Shown one piece after another: positions 32,048-43,482 of a DNA stretch of 64,000 bases. Each line of letters opens with the position of its first letter. Position 1 is the first letter of the stretch. The position numbers and the translations under genes are program-made. The DNA is from Prinsepia uniflora. Its lineage: Eukaryota; Streptophyta; Magnoliopsida; Rosales; Rosaceae. The notes beneath the pieces are model-generated. The model saw nothing but the letters and a program-made list of their open reading frames with translations. It ran no database searches and was not told the DNA's origin. The stretch spans positions 70,434,752 to 70,498,751 of the forward strand of contig CM064872.1 in NCBI GenBank assembly GCA_032719365.1, read 5' to 3'.

Positions 32048-32623
32048 TAAGGCTGGGCACATGGAACCAAAATACCGAAATTGTACCGTTTCAGATCAAA
32101 TCATACCGAAAAAAAACCGAATAGTAAAACCGTTGTATGATTGGTACGGTACTGAAACCGTACCGATATAATTCGATACGGTTTCGGTATCGATATTTTA
32201 AAAAACCGTCCCGTACTGATACCGTACCGAATTAGAATATGTTTTTTTAATAATTAAATTTATTTCTTATTGGTTTATTAGGCCTTCTTCAAGAGTTGAT
32301 ATGACCATACATGTCTTAATTTAGCTTCTAAGAGTTGATATCTTCAACTTAGTGCAACTTTTTCAATACATATTTGAAAATATAAGTCCTTCATAAATGT
32401 AGTTTTGCTTTTTCTTTAGTCTTTTTCTTGCTTTATAATCACAAACAAAATTTTGGCTCAAAACCGAAACCATACCGAAACCGTACCGAACTTAATTGGT
32501 ACGGTACGATCTGGTTTCACTTTCAAAATATTGAATACCGAACCGTACCGTACCGATTAAAATTAAATGGTATGGTTCTGGTATCGATCAATTTTGTACC
32601 ATACCGAACCGTGCCCACCCCTA
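32048..32623. mobile_element. hAT MITE, 576 bp
   Basis: Perfect 8-bp duplication gaataacg (32040-32047 and 32624-32631). Inverted ends taaggctgggcac and gtgcccacccct(a). The interior is filled with accgaaacc/ggtacggt motifs in inverted arrangement, so the transcript would fold. There is no coding capacity. It lies about 0.6 kb upstream of the GATA gene start. Confidence 0.85.
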
Positions 32624-32631
32624 GAATAACG

Positions 32632-33176
32632 GGTGACTTCATTTCGAGGTGGTGTTTGAACTTTTTTTTTTTGCCTTTTTATTTAAGATGACCTTAAAAT
32701 ATTAAATTTAGTCGTAAAACATCCTTCAAAATTAATTTTGATCCAGAATGCTCTATGAAACTCCATTTTCATTTCAAAGTGTCATATTAATCTCGATTTT
32801 GACTCAGGAAATTCCTTGAAACCTAATCTTCATCTCAAAATGCCCAAATTTCCATCAAATCTGCTAAGTTTCCGTCAAACATAAGAGTAAAATTGTCACT
32901 TTAACTTTTTTTGACCAACTCTCCCATTTGAATTGGAATGGCATGAATGGATCTCATTATGCCAAAGTATCGCACCGATCATCTCACCATGGTAACACAA
33001 TCCTTTCATGTGGATGAGATTGATATCAATTAAATAACCACCAATTAGTTTTTCAGAATATCGTATTGAAATCCAGGAACATATATATGAAATCCAAATT
33101 TGAAACACACTAATAAACTGTAAAAACTGAAACTCATAAACACAATAAGCAAATTTGAATCCCATATTGGGTGGAT
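32632..33176. other. Intergenic, no feature recognised
   Basis: AT-rich with a poly-T run at 32661-32671 and loosely repeated phrases (CCTTGAAACCTAATCTTCAT-like against CTATGAAACTCCATTTTCAT) at 32730-32840. No gene or clear terminus. Confidence 0.4.
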
Positions 33177-33825
33177 TGTAACGACCCAGAAACTTGAGAA
33201 TGAAAAATGACGGGTTTTGCCCCTAGATGGTCAAATGTTGACTTTTGACTTGAACGCTTTTGGGATGATTTGCGGGTACCGTTACGTAGATCTCAGCGCC
33301 CTGAGTCCGTAGACAGGTAGTATGATGAGATCAGAGGTTGAATAGTTTCCCTCCCTTATCATTTTATCTCTTCCACCAACTTACATTACATAAGGGTGTG
33401 TTGTGTGTGCATTTGGAGGGTTCAAGGGGAAGTAGGCCGAAAGGAAGGAAAAACCAAGAAAAAACATAAACAACAAGAAGAGAAGTGGCCAGGAAGAAAG
33501 AAAGAAAGAAAGAAGAGGAGAAGAGAGAGAGAGAGGATTGAAAGAGTTTGAAGAAGTTTGGTGAGGTTGGGACATCCCAACCCGTGAGCCATGAACAACC
33601 TGTGAGCTTAAAATGGTCGTGCAATATCAAATAATTGGTGATGGTGTACAACCCGTGAATACAATTCCTAGTAGATTAGATGAGTTATTTTGATCATTTT
33701 AAGCTAGGAAGGCAAAGGTTTGGACGTAAGGAAGTCATAGGGCTGACCCTGGAGTCTTGGCCAAAAGTTTAAGGGATGGACCTTGTCATCGAGGTAAGTT
33801 CTTGTGGTTTAGATATTACAGATCT
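33177..33825 (+). mobile_element. 5' part of a plus-oriented LTR
   Basis: Starts TGTAACGACCC after tggat (33172-33176) and has the W-box pair at 33237-33249. It is cut at 33826 by a minus-oriented LTR. Its distal part was not found in the window with confidence. The purine-rich stretch 33480-33540 gives open antisense frames that are not genes. Confidence 0.65.
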
Positions 33826-36269
33826 TGACAGGACCCATCCCAATCCCCCTGGATTATCGTGGGATATGCCTACTCTCGTCTGACGCCGCAAGTCAGATCA
33901 GGGATAAACTCGTCACCCGCTCGAGGTTATTCAGAGTATGCCAGGATCGGTGGTGGCATGTGATGTATCGATCTCTGCTACATCCCGCATCCGCGATCAA
34001 CCTGAAGGGTATTAAAACCATAAAAGCTGTGAGTGGACAAAACAACAGTTTGTAAAAATCATTTAACGAAAAGACATTTATACCCTTCACGTAAAAGTAT
34101 GCATGCATCTCAAAATAGTTATTTCAATACTTTCTCCAAAGCAAGACATATTTCTTCCCAAATCAAAACGCAGTAAAAAATGCTTCTCAATCGAAGCCAT
34201 TACCTCAGTAGGGTCTCAGCCCAAAACCGAATCATACAGGGCCTTAGTGACAGGACCCATCCCAATCCCCCCAGGATTAGTGCGGGATGACCCTGCTCCC
34301 GTCTGACACGAAGTGTCAGACAAGGGATATTTCCGACCTTTGCCCTCCCGGGCTATCAGAGTACGCTAGGATCCGGAGAAGGTATGTGATATCTCGGTTT
34401 CTACTACAGTCCACATCTGATGTCAACCTGAAGGGCAGTCAAAACATTAAAAGTTGTGAGTGGACAAAACAAAAGTTTATAAAAACAGTTTATCGAAGAC
34501 ATTTGTACCCTTCACTAAAAAGCATGCATGCATTCGAAAACCATTTAACCGAAAGAAACCATATGTGGGAACTAAGCCCAAAACCAAGATTGAAAGAATC
34601 ATAAAGACTCAACCGTATGGGTCACTGCCCAAAACCTGTGTAAACACACATCATATATCATATCATATAGCATACATCATATATACATATAATTCACACA
34701 ACCAATCCTGTCACGGTTTCCAAAGCTACGCGCGTGCTACCCAGGTCTCAATTCGAGTCTTATCAAAGTCAAGGTCAATGTCCGCAGACCACTGACCCTA
34801 CCCGAGGTAATAGTAATCATAGCCTTCCTGAGAGTAAGGAACCCAACTGGGGGGTGACTTCACTCAGTCGGTGCTCCGTGACTACTCCGGGGTCCACCCA
34901 GGCCAACGACCCTGCCCGGAGGAGATAATAGAAGTAAAGGAAGGTATATGAATACATATATATACATAACATAAACATTCAAATCCGGTTCCCTTGAACT
35001 GTCATGATCCATAACATCCATCTAGGGTCCCTAACCCGAAATCATCAGTGTAAAACAATTGGATCTCGTGCCCGAACATATGACTCAACTGGGCACCGTG
35101 CCCGATATCTAAGGGTCAGTCACGACTCCGATCATAGTGATGTGTGTAACCATCCATCCAGGACCGCCCTCAATCCTGGTATGTCGTCGTGAACGTATCA
35201 ACTGACGCGACCACCACAAGATCATGGTGCACTCATCACCGATCGATATCCTGAACCGTCAGCACTCCGAAGTCGAACCTCCCCAGGCTGCTCGACAACG
35301 AATCGTGCATCGTGACCTCTCCGGAAGGAACACATCCCAATCCGGAGGCGAGCGTCGTATCGTCGATCGCCGTGCACATAGCACCCGTCGCGACCACGAT
35401 TTAGACCCGAAGGTCATAAATAGTGTCATATGCCCGAGACCAAACCAAATGGGTCTTATACCCAAGTTTATTCTTTTAGAAATCCAAAACCAAATCATTT
35501 AAATCAATAAAGAAATACAGACCCGTATAAGCACCGTATAAGGCCGAAACCTCGAAATACGTGCTTATACGTAACCACATAAAAATGCACCCATGGCATC
35601 ATCAAACATGTAATAAAACATATAATAAACATTTATGCATGCACCAATTTAGAAAACAAGGTCCACTCACAGACCGTCCGAGCTTCCGCCTCGATTTGCG
35701 TGCCATACGGCTCCCCGAGCCGATCACCATCACTGGGACTCCCGAACCTGTCCAAATTTTAATAGAACGTTACTAACTACTTAATTAACCTCCTACCAAA
35801 GCCCCGTAATTTTCCCGAACTTTTAACTATTTTTAAACCGACCCTAAACCTTTCGACACCCCGAAAACTATCGAAACGATGTCTGATTGACACGAAACCA
35901 GTCCCAAAATGTTCGTTACATCGAATAGAAGATTTCGTGTGTTGAAGACACCCCCAGATTCCCCACCACGCGCTGCCACGCGCCGCCCAAAGGGCCCTGC
36001 GCGTGGGCTCACGCGCCGGTGAATAGTTCATCTTCCTCAGCGATCGAACCGGCCGGTTCACTGGGTGGCCAGTCCAGTTGGACCGGCGTGACCGGTTCAC
36101 GACTCCTCCTCTCTCATTTTGGTCTGATTTCCTTCCTAATCAATCCCTAAATTCCTATTTTGATCCTAAGAGCATGTTTGGATGGTCAAAACAAGGAAAA
36201 ACACCACGAATTCGAGCTTCGATTCTTGAACCTCACGGCCCAAAGTTTCCCGGCCTCCCTCACGGCCTC

Positions 36270-38933
36270 TGACATGACCCGTCCCGATCCCACAGGGACC
36301 ACAAGGGGACGTGCCCTGCTCCCGTCTGACACACAAAATTCATACCAATTTTAACCTCAAAATATCAAATGCATAAATAACCAAATTAAAGTTATACATC
36401 AAATCCGAATTAAACAGATGTCACACAAGGGATGAAATCCAAAATTACAAGTTGCGAGCACGACTCTAAAATAAACATGCAGGTAAACCACCCAACAGGG
36501 GTTCAGGTACGCAGAAGTAGATCTATGCCTCAGCCTCAGGTTCCTCCTCAACCTCAGTAGCACGACCTGGAGGGGTTACCAAAACAATAAGGGTGAGTGG
36601 GCCGAAACTCAAGTTTATAAAATCGTTTAGTGATCAAAACATATTATTTACCCCTCCGTTTTCCAAACATGCATGCATCATTATTTAAAATCATTAATCA
36701 TATAATATGAACCATAAGGCATGTAATAAAACCATAAACATAATTTTAGCCACTGCACTATACACTCCAATCCTGACATCCCCGATGTCTGACGTCCCTG
36801 ACGTCCAATAAGGTCACAGTCTCAAGGCTACGCGTGACACTCGGGTCCCAATTCCGAGTCCAATCCCCGAACCCTGTCCGGGTACGGCATCTCAAATGCC
36901 TAGCGTCCTAGACGCTCGACGTCCCTGACGTCCAATTATAGCAATCCTGCTCCTGAGTCGTTTTACGGTCCGGTTCCTCCGTAGAATGACCCCTCGCAGG
37001 CAATGCGCTATGACCACTCCGGGGTACCACATCCGGAGGAGACAGTATTATAAGAATGGATCTATACAGTGCAGCACCGAATACATTTTATTGATATTCA
37101 CATGCAAAACATATATATATACATAGATAAAATCCAAACCGATCGTTAAATTTCATCAGACGGGTTTCAAACCCAAATACCGTGAAACGTGCCATAACCA
37201 AAATTTCAATATCATCAAAACCATTTCTTGATTTCAGCATGTGAACATATAAGTAAATCAGAAAACATTTAAGCATGCAAGGGTTTAATGAAATCGGGCC
37301 CACTCACAGTACGATCCCGCGGTGAACCTGCGCGTACGAACTTGTACCGGGATTATCGTACAATTCCTGTCAGTCCAAATCACACGTAAGGGTCACTACA
37401 AGTCTTAAACATTTATCCAAAATGTCCGAAACAGAAACCGGCTAGGGGAAGCCGTCCAACACGTTTCCCGAGACAACCGGCCCTAACTGACCCATCAAAA
37501 CTATCTCAGATCAACATGGTTAATTCACCAAAAATGTTCAGAATGATGAGAGGAACAAAAGTCATGTTGATCGTGATCGGAGATAAGGCTCAACGCGCCC
37601 TCACGCGCCGCCCAAAGTGGCTGCGCGTGAAAGTCACGCGCCTGACACTGTAGCTGCTACAGTGTCACCCTCTTCACCCGTTTGTCTGTAATACGGGCCT
37701 GCTACCGGTGGCTTGAACCGGTTGATTACCCATCAATTCCTACTCGATTTCAATCCAATTTGATCCTAATATGTTTATTATTCTTCCAATTTAAGTTCTG
37801 AGACACTAATTAGTCAAATCAAATCCTTAAATGGCCATTCGACCCGTGATCATCCAAACGGGTCAATCACAAGAACTCACTGGTTTCCAAACCATAATCA
37901 AATTATCCTTATAGGAAGCATCATAGTATCAAAACGAACTGGAAAACACAATCAATTGAACCAACACTCACCTGGAAGTAGTCGTCCAAACCTCTGAAAG
38001 TTCTCTGAACACGGCAGACACAGTCCCAGCTCACCCGTGGCTGATGGCCTTCGATTCTGATGTGGTTGAGTTCTAACCGCTCCCAGAAGACTAAACCAGG
38101 CCTTGGTTTGGTCCAACAATCACCAGAAATCAAAACCCGATTTTCCCTCCAATTTTCCCCGAAATGGTTTCTCTGGTTTTCCTCTCTAATTTCCAGTTCC
38201 TTCAACAGCATAATGAAGCTTACCCATTACTTAATCAGTTTTAAAACATCTCAAGCTGTCCCAGAGGCTCGTTGAAGCCTCACTGTCCACTGAATTTTGT
38301 TCCCCGAAAAGCTTCGATCTGCAATTAACAAATTGACCGTGCAGCTGGATGAATTAGACCATGTTTAATGCCTCTAAAAGATTTAAACAATCAATACTTT
38401 CCAGCACACACACCAGCATAAACAATTCGCACTCAGAACCACCGCACATGGTGGTGCCGCCCATATCCCCCGCGGTTGCTACAGTAACCAGGGCGAAATG
38501 ACCAAAATGCCCCTGGTTCAATAATTGCCAAACTGCCCCTCACTTCCTAGACCCGTAATTCAGCCATACGAAGTCCGATTTTGTCGTGCCGCCTGTCTAC
38601 GGACACAGGGCATCGAGACCTACCTAACAGTCCTCGAGTCGTGTGAAAATTAGTTGTCAAACGAAAAGTAAACATTTTCGCCCCTATCGTCCAAATTACG
38701 GTAATGCCCCTGAACTTCCGATAGTCATAACTTTTTCCCTGATCGTCCGAATTGGACGTGCCACCTGTCTATGAACTCGTGACGTCCCGAACTACGTCAC
38801 GGTCATTGGTCAAAGTCCATTTGACCCAAAAATCAAAAAGTCAACAATTTGGCCATACCATTCACAAGGGTAAAAACATCAATTCATACATTAAATTACA
38901 ATATTATAATCCTCGAATTTCCGGGGTGTTACA
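36270..38933 (-). repeat. 3' LTR of the Ty3 element
   Basis: 2664 bp, TG...CA ends, adjoins the PPT. Nearly identical to 43483-46134, with scattered substitutions and small indels. Confidence 0.92.
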
Positions 38934-38934
38934 A

Positions 38935-38946
38935 CCTTCCCCCCTT
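38935..38946 (-). promoter_or_regulatory. Polypurine tract of the Ty3 element
   Basis: Minus strand reads AAGGGGGGAAGG directly before the LTR start TGTAACACC. It primes plus-strand DNA synthesis. An inverted AAATTTCGGGACGAAATTT block lies just upstream, as in Tekay-type elements. Confidence 0.85.
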
Positions 38947-38969
38947 AAGAAATTTCGTCCCGAAATTTC

Positions 38970-40400
38970 AAAGAAACAAATGAGGAAATTGTTCTCGCAT
39001 CTGAGCCTCAGGCTCCCATGTGGCTTCTTCCACACTCTGGTTTCTCCAGAGAATCTTCACGAGATGGATTGTCTTCCGACTAGTACCTTGTCTTTCCGAT
39101 CCAAAATCTACACTGGTTGTTCATTAAAGCTCAAATCCTCTCGGAGTTCGATAGGTTGTTCCTCCAGTACATGAGAAGCATCATGTACGTACTTCCACAA
39201 CATTGATATGTGGAAGACATCGTGAACTCTAGAAAGTTCTGGAGGTAGTGCCAATCTGTATGCAACCCTGCCAATCCTTTCCACAATCTCATATGGTCCG
39301 ATAAAACGCGGACTCAGTTTCCCCCGTCGACCAAAACGGATAATCCCTTTCCACGGAGATAACTTCAGGAAGACAAAATCTCCCACTTCAAATTCCAAGT
39401 CTCGAATCCGTCGATCGGCATAACTCTTTTGGCGATCATGCGTCGCCTTCAATCTCTCCTTGATAACCCAAACAGTTTCCAGGGTTAAGTCCATCAATTC
39501 TGGCCCTACGGCCGCTCGCTCCCCTATCTCCATCCAGCAGATAGGTGTCCTGCACTGTCGACCATACAGTGCCTCATAGGGTGCCATCCCGATGCTTGTC
39601 TGATAGCTGTTGTTGTAAGCGAATTCCATCAACGGAAAATGAGTATCCCATGAGTCCTGAAACTGTAGCCCACAGGACCTCATCATGTCCTCCAGGGTCT
39701 GAATGGTCCGTTCAGACTGTCCATCGGTCTGTGGATGGAACACAGTACTGAAACGTAGGGTTTTTCCCAAAGTAGCTTGCAAACTCCGCCAGAACCTGGA
39801 AGTGAAACGCGGATCACGATCGGACACGATCGATTCCGGCGTACCATGCAATCGTATGATTTCTTTCACGAACAATTGAGCCAGTCGGTTAGGTTTATAA
39901 GTCTCCTGAACGGGCAGAAAATGGGCTGACTTGGTTAACCGGTCCACGATCACCCACACTCCTTCAACTCCACTCTGAGTCCTTGGTAACTTAAAGACGA
40001 AGTCCATGGTGATGTGATTCCACTTCCACTCGGGAATTGGAAGTGGCTGCATAGCCCCATACGGTCTTTGCCGTTCCGCCTTAACCTGCTGATAGGTTAA
40101 GCATATGCTCACGAATTCAGCAATATCCTTCTTCATTCCTGGCCACCAATAATGGTTCCGGAGGGTACGGTACATCTTTGTACCTCCCGGATGCATAGCA
40201 TAAGCCGAACTATGGGCCTCCTCAAGAATCTCGGCCCGTAACTCTGCCACTGCAGGTACACACAAACGGCCTAACTTCACAAGTGCTCCATCATCCCGGA
40301 TGGAGAAATCCTGTCTCCCATCCGCATCGACCTCAATCCTGTAAACACAGAGTATCAGATCCTGAAGTTGTGCTTCGATGATCCGATCAATCAGTACAGG
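38970..40400 (-). pseudogene. Ty3 pol: integrase and chromodomain portion
   Basis: Integrase cuts target DNA and joins the cDNA ends. The open frame from 40280 has the zinc-binding region with His 23, His 30 and Cys 60, but Tyr 63 where the second Cys is expected. The catalytic core has Asp 93, Asp 154 (VSDRDPRF) and Glu 190 (QTDGQSE), the D-D-35-E pattern. A C-terminal chromodomain-like stretch (WRN-SVEEATWEPEAQMRE) lies at 38985-39100, separated by a TAG stop near 39106 and a small deletion. Upstream, a TGA near 40398 divides it from RNase H. It is part of one original polyprotein, not a separate gene. Confidence 0.88.
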
Positions 40401-41519
40401 TCATACATGGAAGCTGGCCAACAAAGCTCCATGCTCATCCGTATCCAAGATAACTCCCGCCTTCCGGAGTTCCACCAGCAAAGGAAGATACACCATCCCC
40501 AAGTGTGCAACAGATCCCGCTGACTTCCTGCTGAGTGCATCTGCCACTACATTGGCCTTACCCGGATGGTACTCAATTGTACAGTCATAATCCTTCAGCA
40601 GTTCCAACCATCTTCGTTGTCTCATGTTAAGCTCCTTCTGAGTGAATAGGTACTTTAGGATCTGGTGGTCGGTGTATATCCGGCACGTTGCGCCGGAAAG
40701 GTAATGTCTCCAGATTTTTAGGGCATGAACCACCGCTGCCAACTCCAAATCATGGGTTGGGTAGTTCAACTCATGAGTCTTTAGCTGCCGGGATGCGTAG
40801 GCGATAACCTTGCCAGTCTGCATCAACACGTAGCCCAAACCCTGTAGTGATGCGTCACTAAAGACCACGAATTCTCCACTGTCATCCGGCAATGCAAGGA
40901 CAGGTGCAGTGGTCAATCGATCCTTCAATTCTTGAAAACTCCGATCACACTGCTCGTTCCAAATAAACTTCACTCCCTTCCGAGTTAGACAAGTCAATGG
41001 TGCAGCAATTTTGGAGAAACCCTCCACGAATCTCCGATAGTAACCTGCTAACCCGACAAAACTCCGCACTTCCGTTACTGTTGTCGGTCTAGCCCAGTTG
41101 GTCACCGCTTCCTTTTTCTGGGGATCCACGCTAATCCCATCCGTTGATATCACATGTCCCAGAAAACCAATACTGCTCAGCCAAAACTGACACTTGCTCA
41201 GCTTGGCGTACAACTGTTCCTGTCTCAGTTTCTCCAACACCAACCGTAGATGTTCCTCATGTGCTCGGGCACTCCTCGAGTACACCAAGATATCATCGAT
41301 GTACACAATCACGAACTTATCCAGGTAGGGTCGGAAGACCCGGTTCATCAGATCCATGAATGCTGCTGGAGCATTCGTCAAACCAAAAGGCATAACAAGG
41401 AACTCGTAGTGTCCGTAACGGGTTTGAAAAGCAGTTTTCGGAATATCCTCCTCCGAAATCCTCAATTGATGATACCCAGACCGCAAATCAATCTTTGAAA
41501 AGCACTGTGCTCCCCAAAA
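40401..41519 (-). pseudogene. Ty3 pol: reverse transcriptase and RNase H portion
   Basis: Converts element RNA into DNA. From 41486 the frame shows the RT palm: LRSGYHQLRI, FLVMPFGLTNAPAAF, and the catalytic YIDD at residues 62-65 (about 41292-41303). RNase H follows, with FVVFSDAS, HDLELAAVVHALK, RIYTDH and the closing NVVADALSRK; the acidic residues are present. An in-frame TAG at about 41517 (a Gln codon in relatives) cuts it from the upstream RT fingers, and a TGA at about 40398 cuts it from integrase. Confidence 0.9.
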
Positions 41520-43232
41520 CTAGTCAAAAAGGTCATCGATCCTGGGTAGAGGATACTGGTTCCTCAGTGTCACCTTGTTGAGTTGCCGATAGTCAATGCA
41601 CAAATGAAGACTCCCTTCCTTCTTCTTTACGAACAACACCGGTGCTCCCCACGATGAAGTGCTCGGTCGGACGTACCCCAAATCCACCAACTCCTGCAAT
41701 TGAGTTTTGAGTTCTCGTAACTCGGCCGGTGCCATCCGGTATGGTGCCTGGGATATAGGTCGGGTACCAGGGAGTAGTTCAATTGTAAACTCGATCTCCC
41801 GCGATGGCGGTAATCTAGGTAAGTCTTCCGGGAACACATCCGGAAACTCACGTACCACTGGTATCCCGTCGATACCCAGAGTATCAACCTGTTCCGACAC
41901 GACATGCGCCAGATAACCCTGGCATCCTTTCCGTAGAAGTTTGGTAGCAGTAAGTGAAGAAATCACTTCAGGAGGCGAACCGTCACGCTCCCCCTGAAAG
42001 ATAACCTCCGACAAACCCGGGCTCCGCAGAATCACTTGCCTACTACACCAATCGAAGAGCGACCCATGCTCCGATAGCCAATCCATCCCCAAAATTACAT
42101 CGAAGTCGTGGATATCCAGAATAATCAAGTCCGCTGGCAAATCCACATCCTCAATTCTCACCGGGCACCTCCGAATCACCTGATTCACAAGGTACACGAT
42201 GCCCATCGGGGTGCCAACACCCATCTCACAATCTAACGCTGATACCACACAATCAAGCATACCAACACAACTCTTCGAAATAAAAGAATGTGTAGCCCCC
42301 GCATCCATCAATACACGTACAAGAAGGTTTAGGATATGTAGTGTACCTGTAACCACGCCTGGGGCAGTCTTTGCCTGCTGCTGGGTCATTGCAAACACTT
42401 GAGCCCTAGGCCCTCCATTTCGTCCACGCCCGCGCGTGCCACGCCCAGCACCACGGTCACCTCCCTGACCGCGACCTCCATTAGTGTGGGAAGCCGTGCT
42501 CTGCACCACACTAGAGCCCCCAGCGTCTTTGCTCTTGGACAACAGCGGGCAATCACAAGCATAGTGGCCCTCCTCTCCGCAGGCAAAACAGGTTACTAGC
42601 CTCGGCCTGTCCGAATGCCCACCAGAAGCTCCGCTCCAGGATGAACGCTGCCCAGAGTTGTATCCTGATCCTCTGCCCTGAGAGCCTCCACGTCGACCCG
42701 ACCAGCCATGACCCTTGAAGGATGAGAGTGCTCCCTTGTAGCCCCCTCCCTTGTTGTTCTTCTGGCCCGTTTGCCCACGTTGTGGGCGATCCTGACGTCG
42801 CCCCTCGGCCGAAGGCTGTCGTGCCTGGTGTGCCGCCAGACTGGCCTCGACACGCACCGCAACGTCGACCATATCTCTCAGAGAAGCATGAGTAGCAGCA
42901 GTCACACTTGCCCGGATCTCCCATCGGAGTCCAAGCTCAAACCTTTGGCATTTGTCCTCCTCCGTGCTCACGAATGATGCAGCGAACCGGGATAGTTTTC
43001 CGAAAGTCTGCTCGTAGTCCGCAACGGACATATCCCCCTGCTCCAGCCGCAGGAACTCAGCCTCCCGTGCTGCGCGAAATGATCGCGGGTAGTACTGGTC
43101 CAGAAATCGGGAACGAAAAGGCCGTGCCACCACTGGTAGGCTCCTCCTTCCAGCAAGAAGGCCGCCAAAGTCACCCGTTCGCCCGGAGGGCAGTGCATCA
43201 CCGTGAAGATCCTTTCCCATTTGGTGATCCAA
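41520..43232 (-). pseudogene. Ty3 gag C-terminal part, protease and RT N-terminal part
   Basis: Residues 35-140 are the gag capsid (FLDQYYPRSFRAAREAEF, DMSVADYEQTFGKLSRFA). A Gly/Arg/Ser-rich nucleocapsid follows, with a CX2CX4HX4C zinc knuckle at residues 215-228. The aspartic protease motif at 309-318 is MDAGATHSFI, with Ala where Ser or Thr is usual, so the protease may be inactive. GMDWL lies near 382. The RT begins about residue 460 (FPDVFPEDLP, VRPSTSSWGAPVLFVKKKEG) and stops at FD just before the TAG. The real N-terminus is in another frame upstream. Confidence 0.9.
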
Positions 43233-43375
43233 TCATAAGCATCTGCGGGGTTTGATCCCCCATTGAAAGGTGTGGCTCCCAGACGCTGAGCCCGCTCAAT
43301 GCTTGCGCATTCCATTTCCCTTTCCAGATCCTCGTCAGTTCGTGTATGAGGAATCCTCCTTGGAGGCATAACCAA
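43118..43375 (-). pseudogene. Ty3 gag N-terminal part
   Basis: Start MVMPPRRIPHTRTDEDLERE, then FNGGSNPADAYDWITKWERI and AAFLLEGGAYQWWHG, the gag N-terminal capsid. The family's next block lies in the frame of 43232-41520, so a frameshift falls near 43110-43140. Gag would form the virus-like particle in the cytoplasm. Confidence 0.85.
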
Positions 43376-43467
43376 CTGTCAAGAGGCATAGATCAGTTAA
43401 CATTATCCTTAAACTCGAAAAGTAACTAGTACTAATCGCTAGTCTAGCATGCTGACCACAACCTAGT

Positions 43468-43479
43468 GCTCTGATACCA
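43468..43479 (-). promoter_or_regulatory. Primer-binding site, initiator tRNA-Met
   Basis: Minus strand TGGTATCAGAGC, three bases after the 5' LTR (43483). It is complementary to the 3' end of plant initiator tRNA-Met, the usual primer of Ty3 elements. Confidence 0.92.
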
Positions 43480-43482
43480 AGC

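Noticed and set aside
34287..34795. 105- and 111-codon plus frames, repeated at 49989-50497, as a conserved gene pair
   Set aside because: Both copies are the two LTRs of one element, so identity reflects recent insertion rather than protein conservation.
43468..43479. tRNA-Met-like sequence as a possible tRNA gene
   Set aside because: Only 12 bases complementary to the tRNA 3' end, next to an LTR: a primer-binding site. The same holds for 49935-49946.
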